Part shown: positions 24,645 through 33,275 of the stretch, piece after piece
Numbering within the stretch: the first letter of the stretch is position 1
How the letters are laid out: each line of letters begins with the position of its first letter
From: Nitrososphaerota archaeon
Lineage (GTDB): Archaea > Thermoproteota > Nitrososphaeria > Nitrososphaerales > Gagatemarchaeaceae
NCBI GenBank assembly: GCA_027887045.1
Contig: JAPCJH010000001.1
Location: 434,001-498,000, forward strand
Reading direction: 5' to 3'
DNA: 64,000 nucleotides
Notes under the pieces: model-generated
What the model was told of the DNA's origin: nothing
What the model saw: the letters and a program-made list of their open reading frames with translations, nothing else
The model's database searches: none
Translations under genes and position numbers: made by a program

Positions 24645-25775
24645 CTAATTCCCGGCTGATGCCAAGTAAGCCTTGCTCCGCACCAAGAGCTCCCGCGCGT
24701 CGGGCATGAGGGATTCGCGTTTCTTCTGATGCTGTTCCAGATACTTCTTGACCAGACCCGCCGCTTCGCTCTTGCACTCGCCGCACATCCGGACGCCCCC
24801 CGCGCATTCGTCGTAAACACGTTTGACGTGTAAGTCGTCAGTCGCAAAATGGAATTTGTAGAGGTCGTAGACGGGACAGATGTCGGGTTGTCCACCGATT
24901 CTCCTCTGTTCCTCCACCGTCGCTCTACCCCCCGTGAGTGCTGACATGACCTTCTTCGCCGCGGAGGCCGGGGACTCATCGAGAGTGAACGAGGAAGAAA
25001 GATTCCGTTTGGACATCTTTGAGTCCCCGCTCAGAGTGAGCATGAGCTTGTGGTAAACGGCTGAAGGCGGTATGAAGCCAAAGTCGTCGTGGTACTTCGC
25101 CGCCATGTCTCTTGCGAGCCTGATGTGTGGATCCTGGTCAGCACCCACGGGGACCAGCACAGGCTTGGGACCCCCGAATTCGGGAAGTTCGGGCATCAGA
25201 ATGTCCCCTGCTTGAACAAGCGCGGAGACGTACAGGCCAATAGGCCTATCCCCGTATATTGCCTTCAACATGTTATTGGTAACGCCTCTCGAGAAAATGG
25301 TCGCGAAGCGCATCACCCTCATCTCCTCGCTCTGCTTGTATACGATCGCCCTCTCTGGGTCCAGACCCAGCGCCAGTATGTCAGCTACGTTTTGGACGGC
25401 GATCTTGGCGCTCTCATTCAGCGTAATCCCGTTGTCGTTGTAGGCCTCGACATCAGCGATAGCGTAGAAGACCGTCGCCTTCTTTGAGAGCGACTGGAAG
25501 TATACCATATCGTCCGCCGTCATCTTCGTCCCTAGGTGGAAGACGCCAGTAGGTTTGATCCCGCTCATAATCGCGAACGGTTTGCTGTCGTCTATCGCAT
25601 CGAGTATTCGTCCCAAGTCCCTCTGCCCGAAGTCTATTCCTCGACTGAGGTGCGGGCTCGGCTTCTTGAAACGTGGGAGAAGCGGTTCGATTGAATCAAT
25701 GCCAAACTCGGTCTGAAGCCGAGCATAGTCTTTGATCGAACTGGAACCCCAGGGATCCAGTTGTTCTCTATCCAC
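24645..25775 (-). CDS. trpS: Tryptophanyl-tRNA synthetase
   Basis: 376 residues of a class I synthetase. The HIGH-type motif is GVFHLGT (about residue 77) and the KMSKS-type motif is SKMSKR (about 250). The sequence VPVGADQDPHIRLARD and the later CPVYDLYKFHF and CGECK patterns separate it from TyrRS and match archaeal TrpRS. First gene of the operon with pheS and pheT. The adjacent promoter region is shared with nothing; coaD lies 53 bp upstream on the same strand. Confidence 0.93.
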   Translation of the reverse strand: MDREQLDPWGSSSIKDYARLQTEFGIDSIEPLLPRFKKPSPHLSRGIDFGQRDLGRILDAIDDSKPFAIMSGIKPTGVFHLGTKMTADDMVYFQSLSKKATVFYAIADVEAYNDNGITLNESAKIAVQNVADILALGLDPERAIVYKQSEEMRVMRFATIFSRGVTNNMLKAIYGDRPIGLYVSALVQAGDILMPELPEFGGPKPVLVPVGADQDPHIRLARDMAAKYHDDFGFIPPSAVYHKLMLTLSGDSKMSKRNLSSSFTLDESPASAAKKVMSALTGGRATVEEQRRIGGQPDICPVYDLYKFHFATDDLHVKRVYDECAGGVRMCGECKSEAAGLVKKYLEQHQKKRESLMPDARELLVRSKAYLASAGN

Positions 25776-25828
25776 ATCGACTTCCCGCCCTGTTGATGAT
25801 TAAATCCCTTTCCGACGAAAAACCGCGC

Positions 25829-26296
25829 TCAGGGCGCGAGTAAATTCCCTTCGGCGTCAATTTCGCCGTTCCGGATTCGGGTTGATGAAATCGGGTTGCC
25901 ATCCTTCGCCAAAACGTTGTCTATGCCGACGACTTTCAGGGGCGGGTAACCGCGTTCCTCCCTCATCTTGTTCGCGATAGGGACCCTGCTGGACGTTTCT
26001 CTGGTGACCACAATTGCTTCTACGTCAGGGGAAGCGATTCCTGGACCAAAATAATCGTATAGCTTTGCTATAACATATTTCCGGCCCGGAAAGCGATCTT
26101 GCAACAGGGACTCCAGCTGCCTGACTCGCTGATCGTACGGGAAATCTGGTTTCTTCCCCTCCTTTGCCGCGAACTCGTCCGACGTCACGCCGATGACGAC
26201 TTCGTCTCCCACCTCGAAACTTCGTTCCAATAGCTTGATGTGCCCCTTGTGAATGTGGTCAAAGGTGCCGCCAGTTGCAACTCTCTTGTACCTCAT
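25829..26296 (-). CDS. coaD: Archaeal phosphopantetheine adenylyltransferase
   Basis: 155 residues from ATG 26296. The nucleotidyltransferase motif TGGTFDHIHKGH (HxGH type) is at residues 9-20, and the second motif ISSTRIR near residue 138. This matches the archaeal/eukaryal PPAT family, which makes dephospho-CoA from 4'-phosphopantetheine and ATP in coenzyme A synthesis. A longer upstream frame runs through the divergent map gene and is not credible. The ~105-bp space to map holds both promoters. Confidence 0.93.
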   Translation of the reverse strand: MRYKRVATGGTFDHIHKGHIKLLERSFEVGDEVVIGVTSDEFAAKEGKKPDFPYDQRVRQLESLLQDRFPGRKYVIAKLYDYFGPGIASPDVEAIVVTRETSSRVPIANKMREERGYPPLKVVGIDNVLAKDGNPISSTRIRNGEIDAEGNLLAP

Positions 26297-26401
26297 TGTT
26301 GTCAGAGACTCCCATTGTTTGGAAGCACTTTCAAATACATCGGAATTCTTCGCTTGGTGAGAGATAACCGATAAAATAGTTATCGCGGGTAGAATCAAAA
26401 T

Positions 26402-27292
26402 TTGAGCATTCCGAAGGAGTACTTCAAGGCGGGGGCAATCACCAAGGCAGTGAAGAACTGGATCAAGGGAAGAGTTACCACCGGAACTGGATATCTGGAA
26501 ATCTGTGAAGATGTCGAGAAGGAGATAATCGCGAGAGGTGGGAAACCGGCTTTTCCCTGCGCCATAGGAGTTAACGACGTCACGGCCCATTATGCTCCGC
26601 AGCCCGGGGAGGAGCGGCGTGTCGTGGAGAAGGATGTCGTGAAGGTAGACTTCGGTACGCACGTGGACGGGTACATCGTCGACACCTCCGTGACCTTCAC
26701 CGACAATGCCGAATATGAGACGCTTCTCGAGTCGACGGAGCGGGCACTGAACGCTGCCATCGAGGTAGCCAGACACGACCCCAGGGTGGGGGAAATCGGA
26801 AGAGCCATTGGCTCGGAGGCCTCCAAGCATGGCTTCAAGACCATCAGCAACCTGAGCGGGCACACGCTCGATCGATACGTGGTGCACGCCGGGAAGAGTA
26901 TCCCGAACCTGTACATGCCGAACCTTCCGACTCTGAAGAAGAACGAAGTGTTCGCTGTGGAGCCGTTCCTCACGCTCGGGAACGCGGCAGGGTACGTGGT
27001 CGACGCTCCCCAACAGACAATCTTTTCACTGGCTGCGAGACGCAGGCTCGGAAACACGGAACTGGATGAAGCAGTACAAATGATTTGGGATCTGAGGAGG
27101 ACGCTTCCCTTCACTCCGCGATGGTTTCTGGAGAACTATACGCCCGAGAAACTACAAGCAGTTCTGAGAGAACTCGTCAAGAGTAAAGTGGTGAGATCGT
27201 ACTCGACGCTGGTCGAAGCTTCAGGAAAGCCCGTCGCACAATTTGAGCACACCGCAGCTTTAGACGATGGCGGCCTGATCGTTCTGACCTAG
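26402..27292 (+). CDS. map: Type II methionine aminopeptidase
   Basis: 296 residues from TTG 26402. Metal ligands are visible: DFGTHVDGYIVDTS (two Asp), SGHTLDRYVVH (His), AVEPF (Glu) and the terminal FEHT (Glu). A ~60-residue insertion in the catalytic domain marks the archaeal/eukaryotic type II enzyme. It removes initiator Met co-translationally. Divergent from coaD; its stop overlaps the end of the convergent zinc-ribbon gene. Confidence 0.94.
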   Translation: MSIPKEYFKAGAITKAVKNWIKGRVTTGTGYLEICEDVEKEIIARGGKPAFPCAIGVNDVTAHYAPQPGEERRVVEKDVVKVDFGTHVDGYIVDTSVTFTDNAEYETLLESTERALNAAIEVARHDPRVGEIGRAIGSEASKHGFKTISNLSGHTLDRYVVHAGKSIPNLYMPNLPTLKKNEVFAVEPFLTLGNAAGYVVDAPQQTIFSLAARRRLGNTELDEAVQMIWDLRRTLPFTPRWFLENYTPEKLQAVLRELVKSKVVRSYSTLVEASGKPVAQFEHTAALDDGGLIVLT

Positions 27293-27489
27293 GCTGGCTT
27301 TGTAGCCTCGGCGTAGATGAGGCTGATCCTAGTCTGGTTACCACACTTCGCGCACTTGGCTCCGTCCTTTGTTATGTAGTCCCCGGTCTGGAACGGTCGC
27401 TTTGTCTTCTGGCCGCAAGCGGGACACTCCTCAATCGTGAACACGGTGAACTTGGTCTTCTTGTCCGTAGCGACGCTAGTCGTCGCCAT
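27289..27489 (-). CDS. Small zinc-ribbon protein
   Basis: 66 residues with two CxxC pairs, CPACG (about 22) and CAKCG (about 46), forming one zinc ribbon. Its ATG shares the last base of the DUF1512 gene stop (position 27489), so the two are translationally coupled. This coupling suggests an accessory subunit or regulator of the DUF1512 membrane protein. No specific family recognised. Confidence 0.8.
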   Translation of the reverse strand: MATTSVATDKKTKFTVFTIEECPACGQKTKRPFQTGDYITKDGAKCAKCGNQTRISLIYAEATKPA

Positions 27490-28610
27490 TATTGGGCGAC
27501 ACCGAGCGTGTTTCCGATTCCAGCGATTACGACGTTGTCCCCTTCCTTCGTTTTCTCCTCGATGACTCGGCCCAAGATTGTCATCACTTTGTCGGAAGCC
27601 TCTGCAATCTCCTTCCTCATGGCGCTGATCGCTTCGAGGATGCTCTGCTTCACGAGGATCGCGTAGATTGGGATTTTGTGACCCGACGCGACCTCTTCAA
27701 TCTGGTATTTTTCTACGCCGATGCCACCGATCGCTGCACCAACTCCTTCGGCGATCTCGCCAGTCTTCTCCCCCTCAAGTTTCAAGGCTGCATCGATCAT
27801 TATGATCGCGCTTGGTTTCACTCCCATGTCGTCGATGATGTGTTTGATGCCCACGCCCGGTTGACCGACGTACGCCATCGGGCCCTCCGCTTTCATCACG
27901 TAAAGTTTCCGTCCCTTGTATTCGCTGATGCTCATGACTGTGTCCTTAGCTACGACTTGCTTGTCACGTCCGTACATATAACGCGAAGCGATTACGGGCC
28001 CTATCCCATCCCCGACCGGCTGAGCTAGCTTAAACGTGTCGACCGCATTAAGTAGGGCGTCGGCTTCCTGGACTATCTGCGGCATGATCATCTGAAGCTG
28101 CAGCAGCATAAAGTAAGAATTCGTCTTCTTGCCGAGCAGATAATAATGGCGTACGACCTTGTGTATGTTGTTCAGCGCTCCGGCGACCTCGAGGAGATTC
28201 TCCGAGACAGAGACCGTGACGGGATTTTTGTCGGAGACAAGGTCTCCCACCTCCGTCCTCACTCTCTCGTCTCTGACCGTCACGACGTGATCGATCTTCC
28301 CCACGATTCCGTTCGGGTCTATGTCGACAGGCATTATGGTCACGTAGTCCAGGAATTGGTCGATTCGTGGGGAAGGGTCCCCAACCGTCTTCCCCGTCGT
28401 GGTCACGTAATCAATTGTTTCCTTCCTTGCCTTGTCCTTCATCAGTTTGAGCCGGCTGAGTCCGCGGCCGATATCGTTGAGAGCCATGTAGACTTGTAAC
28501 CTTGGCCCCAAGATTATGTACACAGGCACGAACAGGAAACTCAGCGCGTACAGTAGGCTGGTATAATCGATACCTCCAGTCTGCAAGACCAAGCCTGCGA
28601 GTAAAGACAC
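27489..28610 (-). CDS. DUF1512-family membrane-anchored protein
   Basis: 373 residues with a single N-terminal transmembrane helix (about 17-37, FLFVPVYIILG) and a large soluble domain, matching what I recall of archaeal DUF1512 proteins found in TACK archaea. The C-terminal half is rich in glycine-containing turns (GEGVGAAIGGIGVEK style). The biochemical role is unknown. It is coupled to a zinc-ribbon gene downstream. Confidence 0.75.
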   Translation of the reverse strand: MSLLAGLVLQTGGIDYTSLLYALSFLFVPVYIILGPRLQVYMALNDIGRGLSRLKLMKDKARKETIDYVTTTGKTVGDPSPRIDQFLDYVTIMPVDIDPNGIVGKIDHVVTVRDERVRTEVGDLVSDKNPVTVSVSENLLEVAGALNNIHKVVRHYYLLGKKTNSYFMLLQLQMIMPQIVQEADALLNAVDTFKLAQPVGDGIGPVIASRYMYGRDKQVVAKDTVMSISEYKGRKLYVMKAEGPMAYVGQPGVGIKHIIDDMGVKPSAIIMIDAALKLEGEKTGEIAEGVGAAIGGIGVEKYQIEEVASGHKIPIYAILVKQSILEAISAMRKEIAEASDKVMTILGRVIEEKTKEGDNVVIAGIGNTLGVAQ

Positions 28611-28718
28611 TGCCTACAACACTCAATTATTCTATCTCCACGACATAGTCTTAAGCGTTCCGCATCTCTGTTCCGTTCTCATCGACAGAATTCTTGCTTG
28701 GCCGAGGAAAAAAGAGAC

Positions 28719-28731
28719 TGTGAAAAAAGGC
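28719..28731 (-). terminator. T-rich terminator after 5S rRNA
   Basis: On the minus strand the 5S sequence is followed at once by GCCTTTTTTCAC (28720-28731). A six-T run right after a GC-rich helix is the usual archaeal intrinsic termination signal. Confidence 0.6.
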
Positions 28732-28863
28732 GCCGGCACCAAAGCTTCACGAGGGCTCTCGCACCTCACTAGCACCTTGGCGACATACGGTTTGACTTCT
28801 CCCCCTCTTTCGAGTCTGGGTTCGGAATGAGTCCAGGTCGGACCCGTATGCTATGGCCGGCTG
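28732..28863 (-). rRNA. 5S ribosomal RNA
   Basis: On the minus strand the gene begins GCCGGCCATAGC and contains CATTCCGAACCCAGA (compare CAUUCCGAACCCGGA, loop B/C of all 5S rRNAs). It ends ...GGTGCCGGC, pairing with the start to make helix I. Length is ~130 nt, a little longer than the 120-nt norm. No 16S or 23S is nearby, so 5S is unlinked, as in many TACK archaea. A TATA-like AAGTTAATC is ~25 nt upstream. The ends are estimated from helix I. Confidence 0.88.
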
Positions 28864-28951
28864 TCTTTCTTAGCATTGGGCCGCGTAGATTAACTTTTCG
28901 AGCGTGGCTCACATGAGAGATTTATTATGCCAGAGAAGATTGAGCGCGAGC

Positions 28952-29230
28952 GTGCAGAGGAAGCTTCTGGACATTCTCGCCTGTCCCATCGACAAATACT
29001 ATCCCCTCAAGCTGCTCGAGTTTAATGTGAAGGATCAGCTGATCGTTGACGGTGTCCTGCTCTGCGAGAAATGTGGTAGGTTCTACCCCATCATGGACGA
29101 GATACCTGTGATGCTTCCGGACGACCTTAGGAGCAAGAAGGAGGATTTGGATTTCCTTGCCAAGTGGAAATCGAAACTTCCGAACTCGGTGTTGGACTCG
29201 GGGAAGCCTTGGAATCTGAAGAGCACCTAA
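28952..29230 (+). CDS. Trm112-like methyltransferase activator
   Basis: About 92 residues from GTG 28952, which gives the canonical opening MQRKLLDILACPID; longer starts at 28913 or 28940 add an unrelated lead. Zinc ligands CP (residue ~11) and CEKCGRFYP (about 45-53) with IMDEIPVML match the Trm112/UPF0434 fold. Trm112 binds and activates several SAM methyltransferases modifying tRNA, rRNA and release factors. Divergent from the 5S gene. Confidence 0.85.
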   Translation: MQRKLLDILACPIDKYYPLKLLEFNVKDQLIVDGVLLCEKCGRFYPIMDEIPVMLPDDLRSKKEDLDFLAKWKSKLPNSVLDSGKPWNLKST

Positions 29231-29397
29231 TCCAGCACAGGGTGGACGCATCAGCGTCGTTGTTAAAATAGGAAAGGTGGCCAGGAGTGTGTTAGCAAAG
29301 TGGTTTGTGCCACGGCCGTTCACGAATTATGGGAAGATGCTTTTCAGTCCTGACTGCGTGGGTGATTAAGTAGTGCGATAAACTAGAATTATTGGAA
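29231..29397 (+). other. Intergenic stretch, no assignable gene
   Basis: 167 bp between the Trm112-like gene and the homing endonuclease. An open frame of about 48 codons (29222-29371) ends in GKMLFSPDCVGD but lacks a convincing start and matches nothing I know. A TATA-like gataaacta lies near 29372-29380, shortly before the endonuclease start. Confidence 0.3.
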
Positions 29398-30159
29398 ATG
29401 ACGAGATTTCAAGAGAAGACACCCGCGAGCATGGCAGTCGTCGAGACGAAGGAATCATGTGAATTCAGCAGCCTTAAGCAACAATTTCAATCCATCGGCG
29501 GAAGCAATCAGCATGGCTATGGGAATTGGTGCGCTGTCGCTGCGTACTTTGATGGAGACGGGAGCGTCTTCGTGTCACGGAAGAAGTTTTACAATGTTAC
29601 ATTTGTTTTGGAATGGTCTGACAACTACTCACCACAACTCGTTCAGCTTCGAGACTTCTTCATAGCCAACGGAATCAAAACCGGTGAAATAACACAAAGG
29701 AGAGCGGAAAATCTCTATCGACTTAGAATCTCCGGCCGAGAATCCATCTTCAATACCGCGAGAGGAATGTTACTCAGCATGTGCACGTTCAAGAAGAGGA
29801 GAGAGTTAGCCTCGGTAGCGGAGTATCTCCAAGGTACGGTGGAGGGAAATGAAGTCCTGAAAGTGCTTAATGAAGAAGCGGAAGCAGGACAGCGAGTGTC
29901 AAAGAAACGGTACGCGCTTGATTTGCCCTTCACGCACTCCGAAGGCGTCGCTATTGCTCGCGAAAGGATGAGAGAAGGAACGCGGCACTCATCAAAGTCG
30001 AGGGCAGTACTGACCAAGAGACAGGTGGAGGACATTCGGAGAGCCTATGAGGAATCAGGGACACCACAATCAAAGCTTGCCCAACTATGCCGTGTCTCTA
30101 GGGCGACCATTGTACGAGCATTGGGACGCGAAAGAGGCCATGTAGCTACCTCGGACTAG
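29398..30159 (+). CDS. LAGLIDADG homing endonuclease with C-terminal helix-turn-helix
   Basis: About 253 residues from ATG 29398. The LAGLIDADG-type motif reads AVAAYFDGDGSV (about 47-58) with the acidic catalytic residue; only one clear copy is visible, so it may work as a dimer or hide a degenerate second copy. The C-terminus (about 205-250) is a resolvase-like HTH: LTKRQVEDIRRAY then SKLAQLCRVSRATIVRAL. It is not inside an intron or intein; it stands 65 bp before the intron-bearing tRNA-Trp. It is the only mobile-type gene in the window. Confidence 0.85.
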   Translation: MTRFQEKTPASMAVVETKESCEFSSLKQQFQSIGGSNQHGYGNWCAVAAYFDGDGSVFVSRKKFYNVTFVLEWSDNYSPQLVQLRDFFIANGIKTGEITQRRAENLYRLRISGRESIFNTARGMLLSMCTFKKRRELASVAEYLQGTVEGNEVLKVLNEEAEAGQRVSKKRYALDLPFTHSEGVAIARERMREGTRHSSKSRAVLTKRQVEDIRRAYEESGTPQSKLAQLCRVSRATIVRALGRERGHVATSD

Positions 30160-30224
30160 CGCAAGTCACGGCAGATTAGTCCAAATCACATTTTAAGTAG
30201 AGCGCAACCATCCAGCATCGAGGA

Positions 30225-30397
30225 GGGGACGTAGCCTAGCATAGAAGGAAGCAAACCAATGCTTCCGCTCTAGAAAGGCATGGCGACAGGCTCCAGTGGT
30301 CACAACAAATAGTTTGATGACACCGCAGCGTGGATGATTTACCAGTGGAGCTGCAAAAGAAACCTGTAGATCGCCGGTTCAAGTCCGGCCGTCCCCA
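30225..30397 (+). tRNA. tRNA-Trp(CCA) with a D-loop intron and a canonical 37/38 intron; CCA encoded
   Basis: Acceptor GGGGACG (30225-30231) pairs with CGTCCCC (30390-30396); A73 is followed by encoded CCA (30398-30400). The T-arm is GCCGG-TTCAAGT-CCGGC. Anticodon stem ACAGG (30286-30290) pairs with CCTGT (30363-30367) and the loop CTCCAG gives CCA. A 65-nt intron (30297-30361) sits at the canonical 37/38 site. A second insert of about 34-36 nt (from 30241) in the D-loop folds as TAGA/TCTA plus GGAAGC/GCTTCC. The TATA-like cattttaagtag is 25 nt upstream, and a T run follows the gene. Confidence 0.87.
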
Positions 30398-30527
30398 CCA
30401 TTTTGTGAGTTACCTGGAGAATTTTCCCCGCATCAGGCCCCGTCCAGCTCCAACTCGGGCTCTTCCTTAGGGACTCAGTTTTGATTCCCGGGATTTAGGC
30501 AGACCAACGAGTCTGCGACGTCATGGC

Positions 30528-31181
30528 CTATTGGTAGAGTTCGTTGATTGATTCCCAGAGCTCTGGAAAAAGATATTGACTTTGCCTCCTTATCAGGTAA
30601 TCAGTGGTTCCTCCCTTGAGTCCCACGGTTCTGTCACCAATTTCTCCAAGTACAAGGTAAATGTGTGCTATCTGGAACTCTTGCACTCTGTAATCGTACC
30701 ACATCATAGCCTTTAGGAGTGCTCTCATTTCGTCATGATCTTCCATTTTGAGCAATTGCGACACCGTGATCGAACTCTTCTTCAGTTGATCGGTGAAAGG
30801 TCCCCAGATGTTTTTTGCCAATTGCTCTGACTGACGGTAACGGGGCGAATCTGAAGTACTCCCGCCTGCGCCGATTACCGTTCTTATCTTCAGGAAATCA
30901 TTTGGCCAAAGCCTCCAAAGAAGCTCTTCGCTTTTCACCGTGAGGCTGCTCCAAAGCGCCGCGGCTTGTTCCAATGAACGCGTTGCGCCATTGGGGTCTC
31001 CACTCATGATTTTCTTACTCGTCTTCTTCAACAAAAGATTGATTCTGGTCCAAATAAACTCAGACTCCTGCTGAACTCCTTGGAAATCCCGCTCGCCGTC
31101 GCAAATCAATTCGTCATCCTTTTTCTGGTAAGAAAGAATCTTGTCAGCATGCAAATATCTTTCATACGCAGTTTCTGGCAT
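30528..31181 (-). CDS. Tryptophan 2,3-dioxygenase-like heme protein
   Basis: 217 residues, shorter than typical TDO (~280-300). Family landmarks in order: YERYLHADKILSYQ (as TDO YGGYLRLDQLLSAQ), VQQESEFIW (as IQHQTSELW), an RYR segment, FQIAHIYLVLGEIGDRT with the presumed axial heme His, a GGTTDYL turn (as GGSSGVxYL) and LFPELWE. The distal active-site His of TDO is replaced by Gln. It may therefore do different chemistry from tryptophan ring cleavage. A TATA-like box lies ~25 nt upstream of the ATG, implying a leaderless transcript. No other kynurenine-pathway gene is nearby. Confidence 0.7.
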   Translation of the reverse strand: MPETAYERYLHADKILSYQKKDDELICDGERDFQGVQQESEFIWTRINLLLKKTSKKIMSGDPNGATRSLEQAAALWSSLTVKSEELLWRLWPNDFLKIRTVIGAGGSTSDSPRYRQSEQLAKNIWGPFTDQLKKSSITVSQLLKMEDHDEMRALLKAMMWYDYRVQEFQIAHIYLVLGEIGDRTVGLKGGTTDYLIRRQSQYLFPELWESINELYQ

Positions 31182-31313
31182 TCTGTCCCATTCTGTGGCG
31201 GCTCTTATATTATTTATTCAAGAGCTTTTGGCGTGGCCGCACAAATTCTCATGAGCAGAACCGAATGATATTTGAAGCCGACTTGGGGAGTGGGCGAGTG
31301 GCGGTCATCCAGG

Positions 31314-32024
31314 ATGCCTCACACGAACCGGAAGAAAAGAGCTGTGCAACCGAAGAGCAGGAATACGATGTACATTGCTGCGGGAATCCTTATCGTCGCT
31401 CTAGTGGGTGGCACGGGATTCTATCTATACACCGTGAATAGCAACGCAGCGAATACGAGCTCGAATACCGCCAGTTGCGGTGGGGGGTCAAAAACGAGCA
31501 CCTCAAGTAGCTCGAGCACTAGTCCGTTCGTGTATGCAAGGATCGACACCACTCTTGGATGCATCGAAGTGGAACTCTTCCCGTCCTCCGCGCCGGCAAC
31601 AGTGGCTAACTTCGTCAGTCTTGCTAATTCGGGCTTCTACAGCAATCTTGTCTGGCACAGAATAGTCGCGGGTTTCGTCGTACAGACTGGTGATTCACTT
31701 ACAAAAAATGGTGGAGGAGACAGGTCACTCTGGGGGACCGGAGGGTCCGGGCATACGGTCCCGCTTGAAGTCACGAATACGTCTCTGCGCAACGACAGGG
31801 GGTACCTCGGGATGGCTCGGGGTACTGACATCAACAGCGGCACTTCTCAATTCTACATCAATCTTGCGAGCAATCCGACCCTCGACGGAAAGTACACGGT
31901 CTTCGGGAAGGTCATCACCGGCATGGCTGTGGTCGATGCGATAGCGAGCGTACCGGTAAACTCGTCGAGCCAGCCAATCAATCCTGTGTTCGTAACGAGC
32001 ATCACAATACTTCCGGGCCCCTAG
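31314..32024 (+). CDS. Membrane-anchored cyclophilin-type peptidyl-prolyl isomerase
   Basis: About 236 residues from ATG 31314. Basic N-terminus, one transmembrane helix (about 20-42), a Ser/Thr/Asn-rich linker, then a cyclophilin domain: VWHRIVAGFVVQTGD (catalytic Arg region), LGMARGTDINSGTSQFYI and KYTVFGKVITGM. The topology puts the isomerase outside the cell, where it would assist folding of exported proteins. Upstream in-frame starts at 31272 add no conserved sequence. Confidence 0.9.
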   Translation: MPHTNRKKRAVQPKSRNTMYIAAGILIVALVGGTGFYLYTVNSNAANTSSNTASCGGGSKTSTSSSSSTSPFVYARIDTTLGCIEVELFPSSAPATVANFVSLANSGFYSNLVWHRIVAGFVVQTGDSLTKNGGGDRSLWGTGGSGHTVPLEVTNTSLRNDRGYLGMARGTDINSGTSQFYINLASNPTLDGKYTVFGKVITGMAVVDAIASVPVNSSSQPINPVFVTSITILPGP

Positions 32025-32063
32025 GGCCATCTCCAACGGACCAATGGACAGGCAAGTCGTCAA

Positions 32064-33275
32064 ATGATTCCAGGGAACACGCCAAAGGTCGGAATCCAAG
32101 AAGTGCCACGGCGCGTCAAGTTCCTCATCTTCTCACAAATCCTCAACAATTTCGGGTTCGGCTATTTCATAATCTATATCACTGTGTATCTGCCTGAAAT
32201 CAATATCAACGCGGGTGTTGTAGGAATACTCCTCGGGGTCCAGGGTGTTGTGTTGGTCCTAGCAGGGATTCCGCTAGGTCTCCTCTCCGACCTGAGGGGG
32301 AGAAAATGGTTCCTCATCTTTGGGAATCTATTGGTGGCCCCCACGATCCTCATATTCGCCTTCACGAATGACTTCACATTCTTTCTGTTCGCGGCCGCGC
32401 TGGGGGGTCTTGCGGAAGCCGCGGCCTTGTCGTCCTGGAATGCAATAATCGCCGACCAGACCGATCTAACAAATCGAGATGCGGCGTTCTCACTCTCTTT
32501 CATTGTTTCGAATATCTTTCTTTCATTGGGGATGGCACTTCCATTCTTTTTTCCTGGATTGCAATCAATTGTCGGGCTTAGCTCGCAGGAAATTCACAGG
32601 CTCTTCTTGTTACTATTTGGCCTGGCAAACTTCATTGCACCGTTGCTGATCTTCGCGCTCCTTAGGGGATACAAAGAGACGGTCATCCATAGGGAAGAAG
32701 CTTCCCGAAGAGGGAGCATCAGGATTCTCCTCAAGTTCTCCGGAATTAATAGCTTGATCGGCCTGGGAGCGGGTCTAATCATTCCGCTCGTCGGTACGTG
32801 GTTGTACTACAAGTTCGGCGTCCCCGACACGTACAATGGACCGTTCCTCGCGATCTCTGGGATGACAATTGCCTTCTCCGCCGTAGGCAGTTCCAGGCTA
32901 TCCGCCAGATTTGGTCTCTTCAAATCGATTCTGATGACATCGGGAAGCTCGACATTGTTCATGTTCAGTCTCGCGTTCATACCTAACGTATTTCTCGCGG
33001 GAGGTGTTTACATCGTCAGGACTGCCCTGATGAACATGTCCGCCCCCCTCATGGATTCTTTCTTGATGGGGATAATCACCCCCGACAGGAGGGGCCTCGC
33101 TAGCGCTCTTAGTGCTATCATATGGAGAATCCCCAACAGTCTTAGTTCAATCCTTGGTGGATTCCTCATTTACACCGGCCACTACGACCTCCCCTGGCTG
33201 GGTGCTTCGCTGCTTTATGTGGTAGCGATAGCGCTGTTGTATGCGAACTTCAAGGACGTCAAGCCGAAGGGGTAG
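32064..33275 (+). CDS. Major facilitator superfamily transporter
   Basis: 403 residues with twelve hydrophobic helices. The MFS loop 2-3 motif appears as GLLSDLRGRKWFL (about 72-84) and a second-half LSARFGLFK equivalent lies near residue 280. The substrate is unknown. It starts 40 bp after the cyclophilin gene and may share its transcript. The stop codon abuts the convergent channel gene. Confidence 0.88.
   Translation: MIPGNTPKVGIQEVPRRVKFLIFSQILNNFGFGYFIIYITVYLPEININAGVVGILLGVQGVVLVLAGIPLGLLSDLRGRKWFLIFGNLLVAPTILIFAFTNDFTFFLFAAALGGLAEAAALSSWNAIIADQTDLTNRDAAFSLSFIVSNIFLSLGMALPFFFPGLQSIVGLSSQEIHRLFLLLFGLANFIAPLLIFALLRGYKETVIHREEASRRGSIRILLKFSGINSLIGLGAGLIIPLVGTWLYYKFGVPDTYNGPFLAISGMTIAFSAVGSSRLSARFGLFKSILMTSGSSTLFMFSLAFIPNVFLAGGVYIVRTALMNMSAPLMDSFLMGIITPDRRGLASALSAIIWRIPNSLSSILGGFLIYTGHYDLPWLGASLLYVVAIALLYANFKDVKPKG

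Noticed and set aside
25829-27013. A 394-codon minus-strand open frame covering coaD and the map gene
   Set aside because: Only the last 155 codons match a protein family (CoaD). The rest is antisense to map and has no sensible composition.
29222-29371. A ~48-codon frame between the Trm112-like and endonuclease genes
   Set aside because: No convincing start codon, no known motif and no operon link.
30297-30361. Calling the tRNA-Trp intron a definite box C/D guide RNA
   Set aside because: Box C-like motifs are present, but I cannot find a proper CUGA box D. Kept as a finding only.
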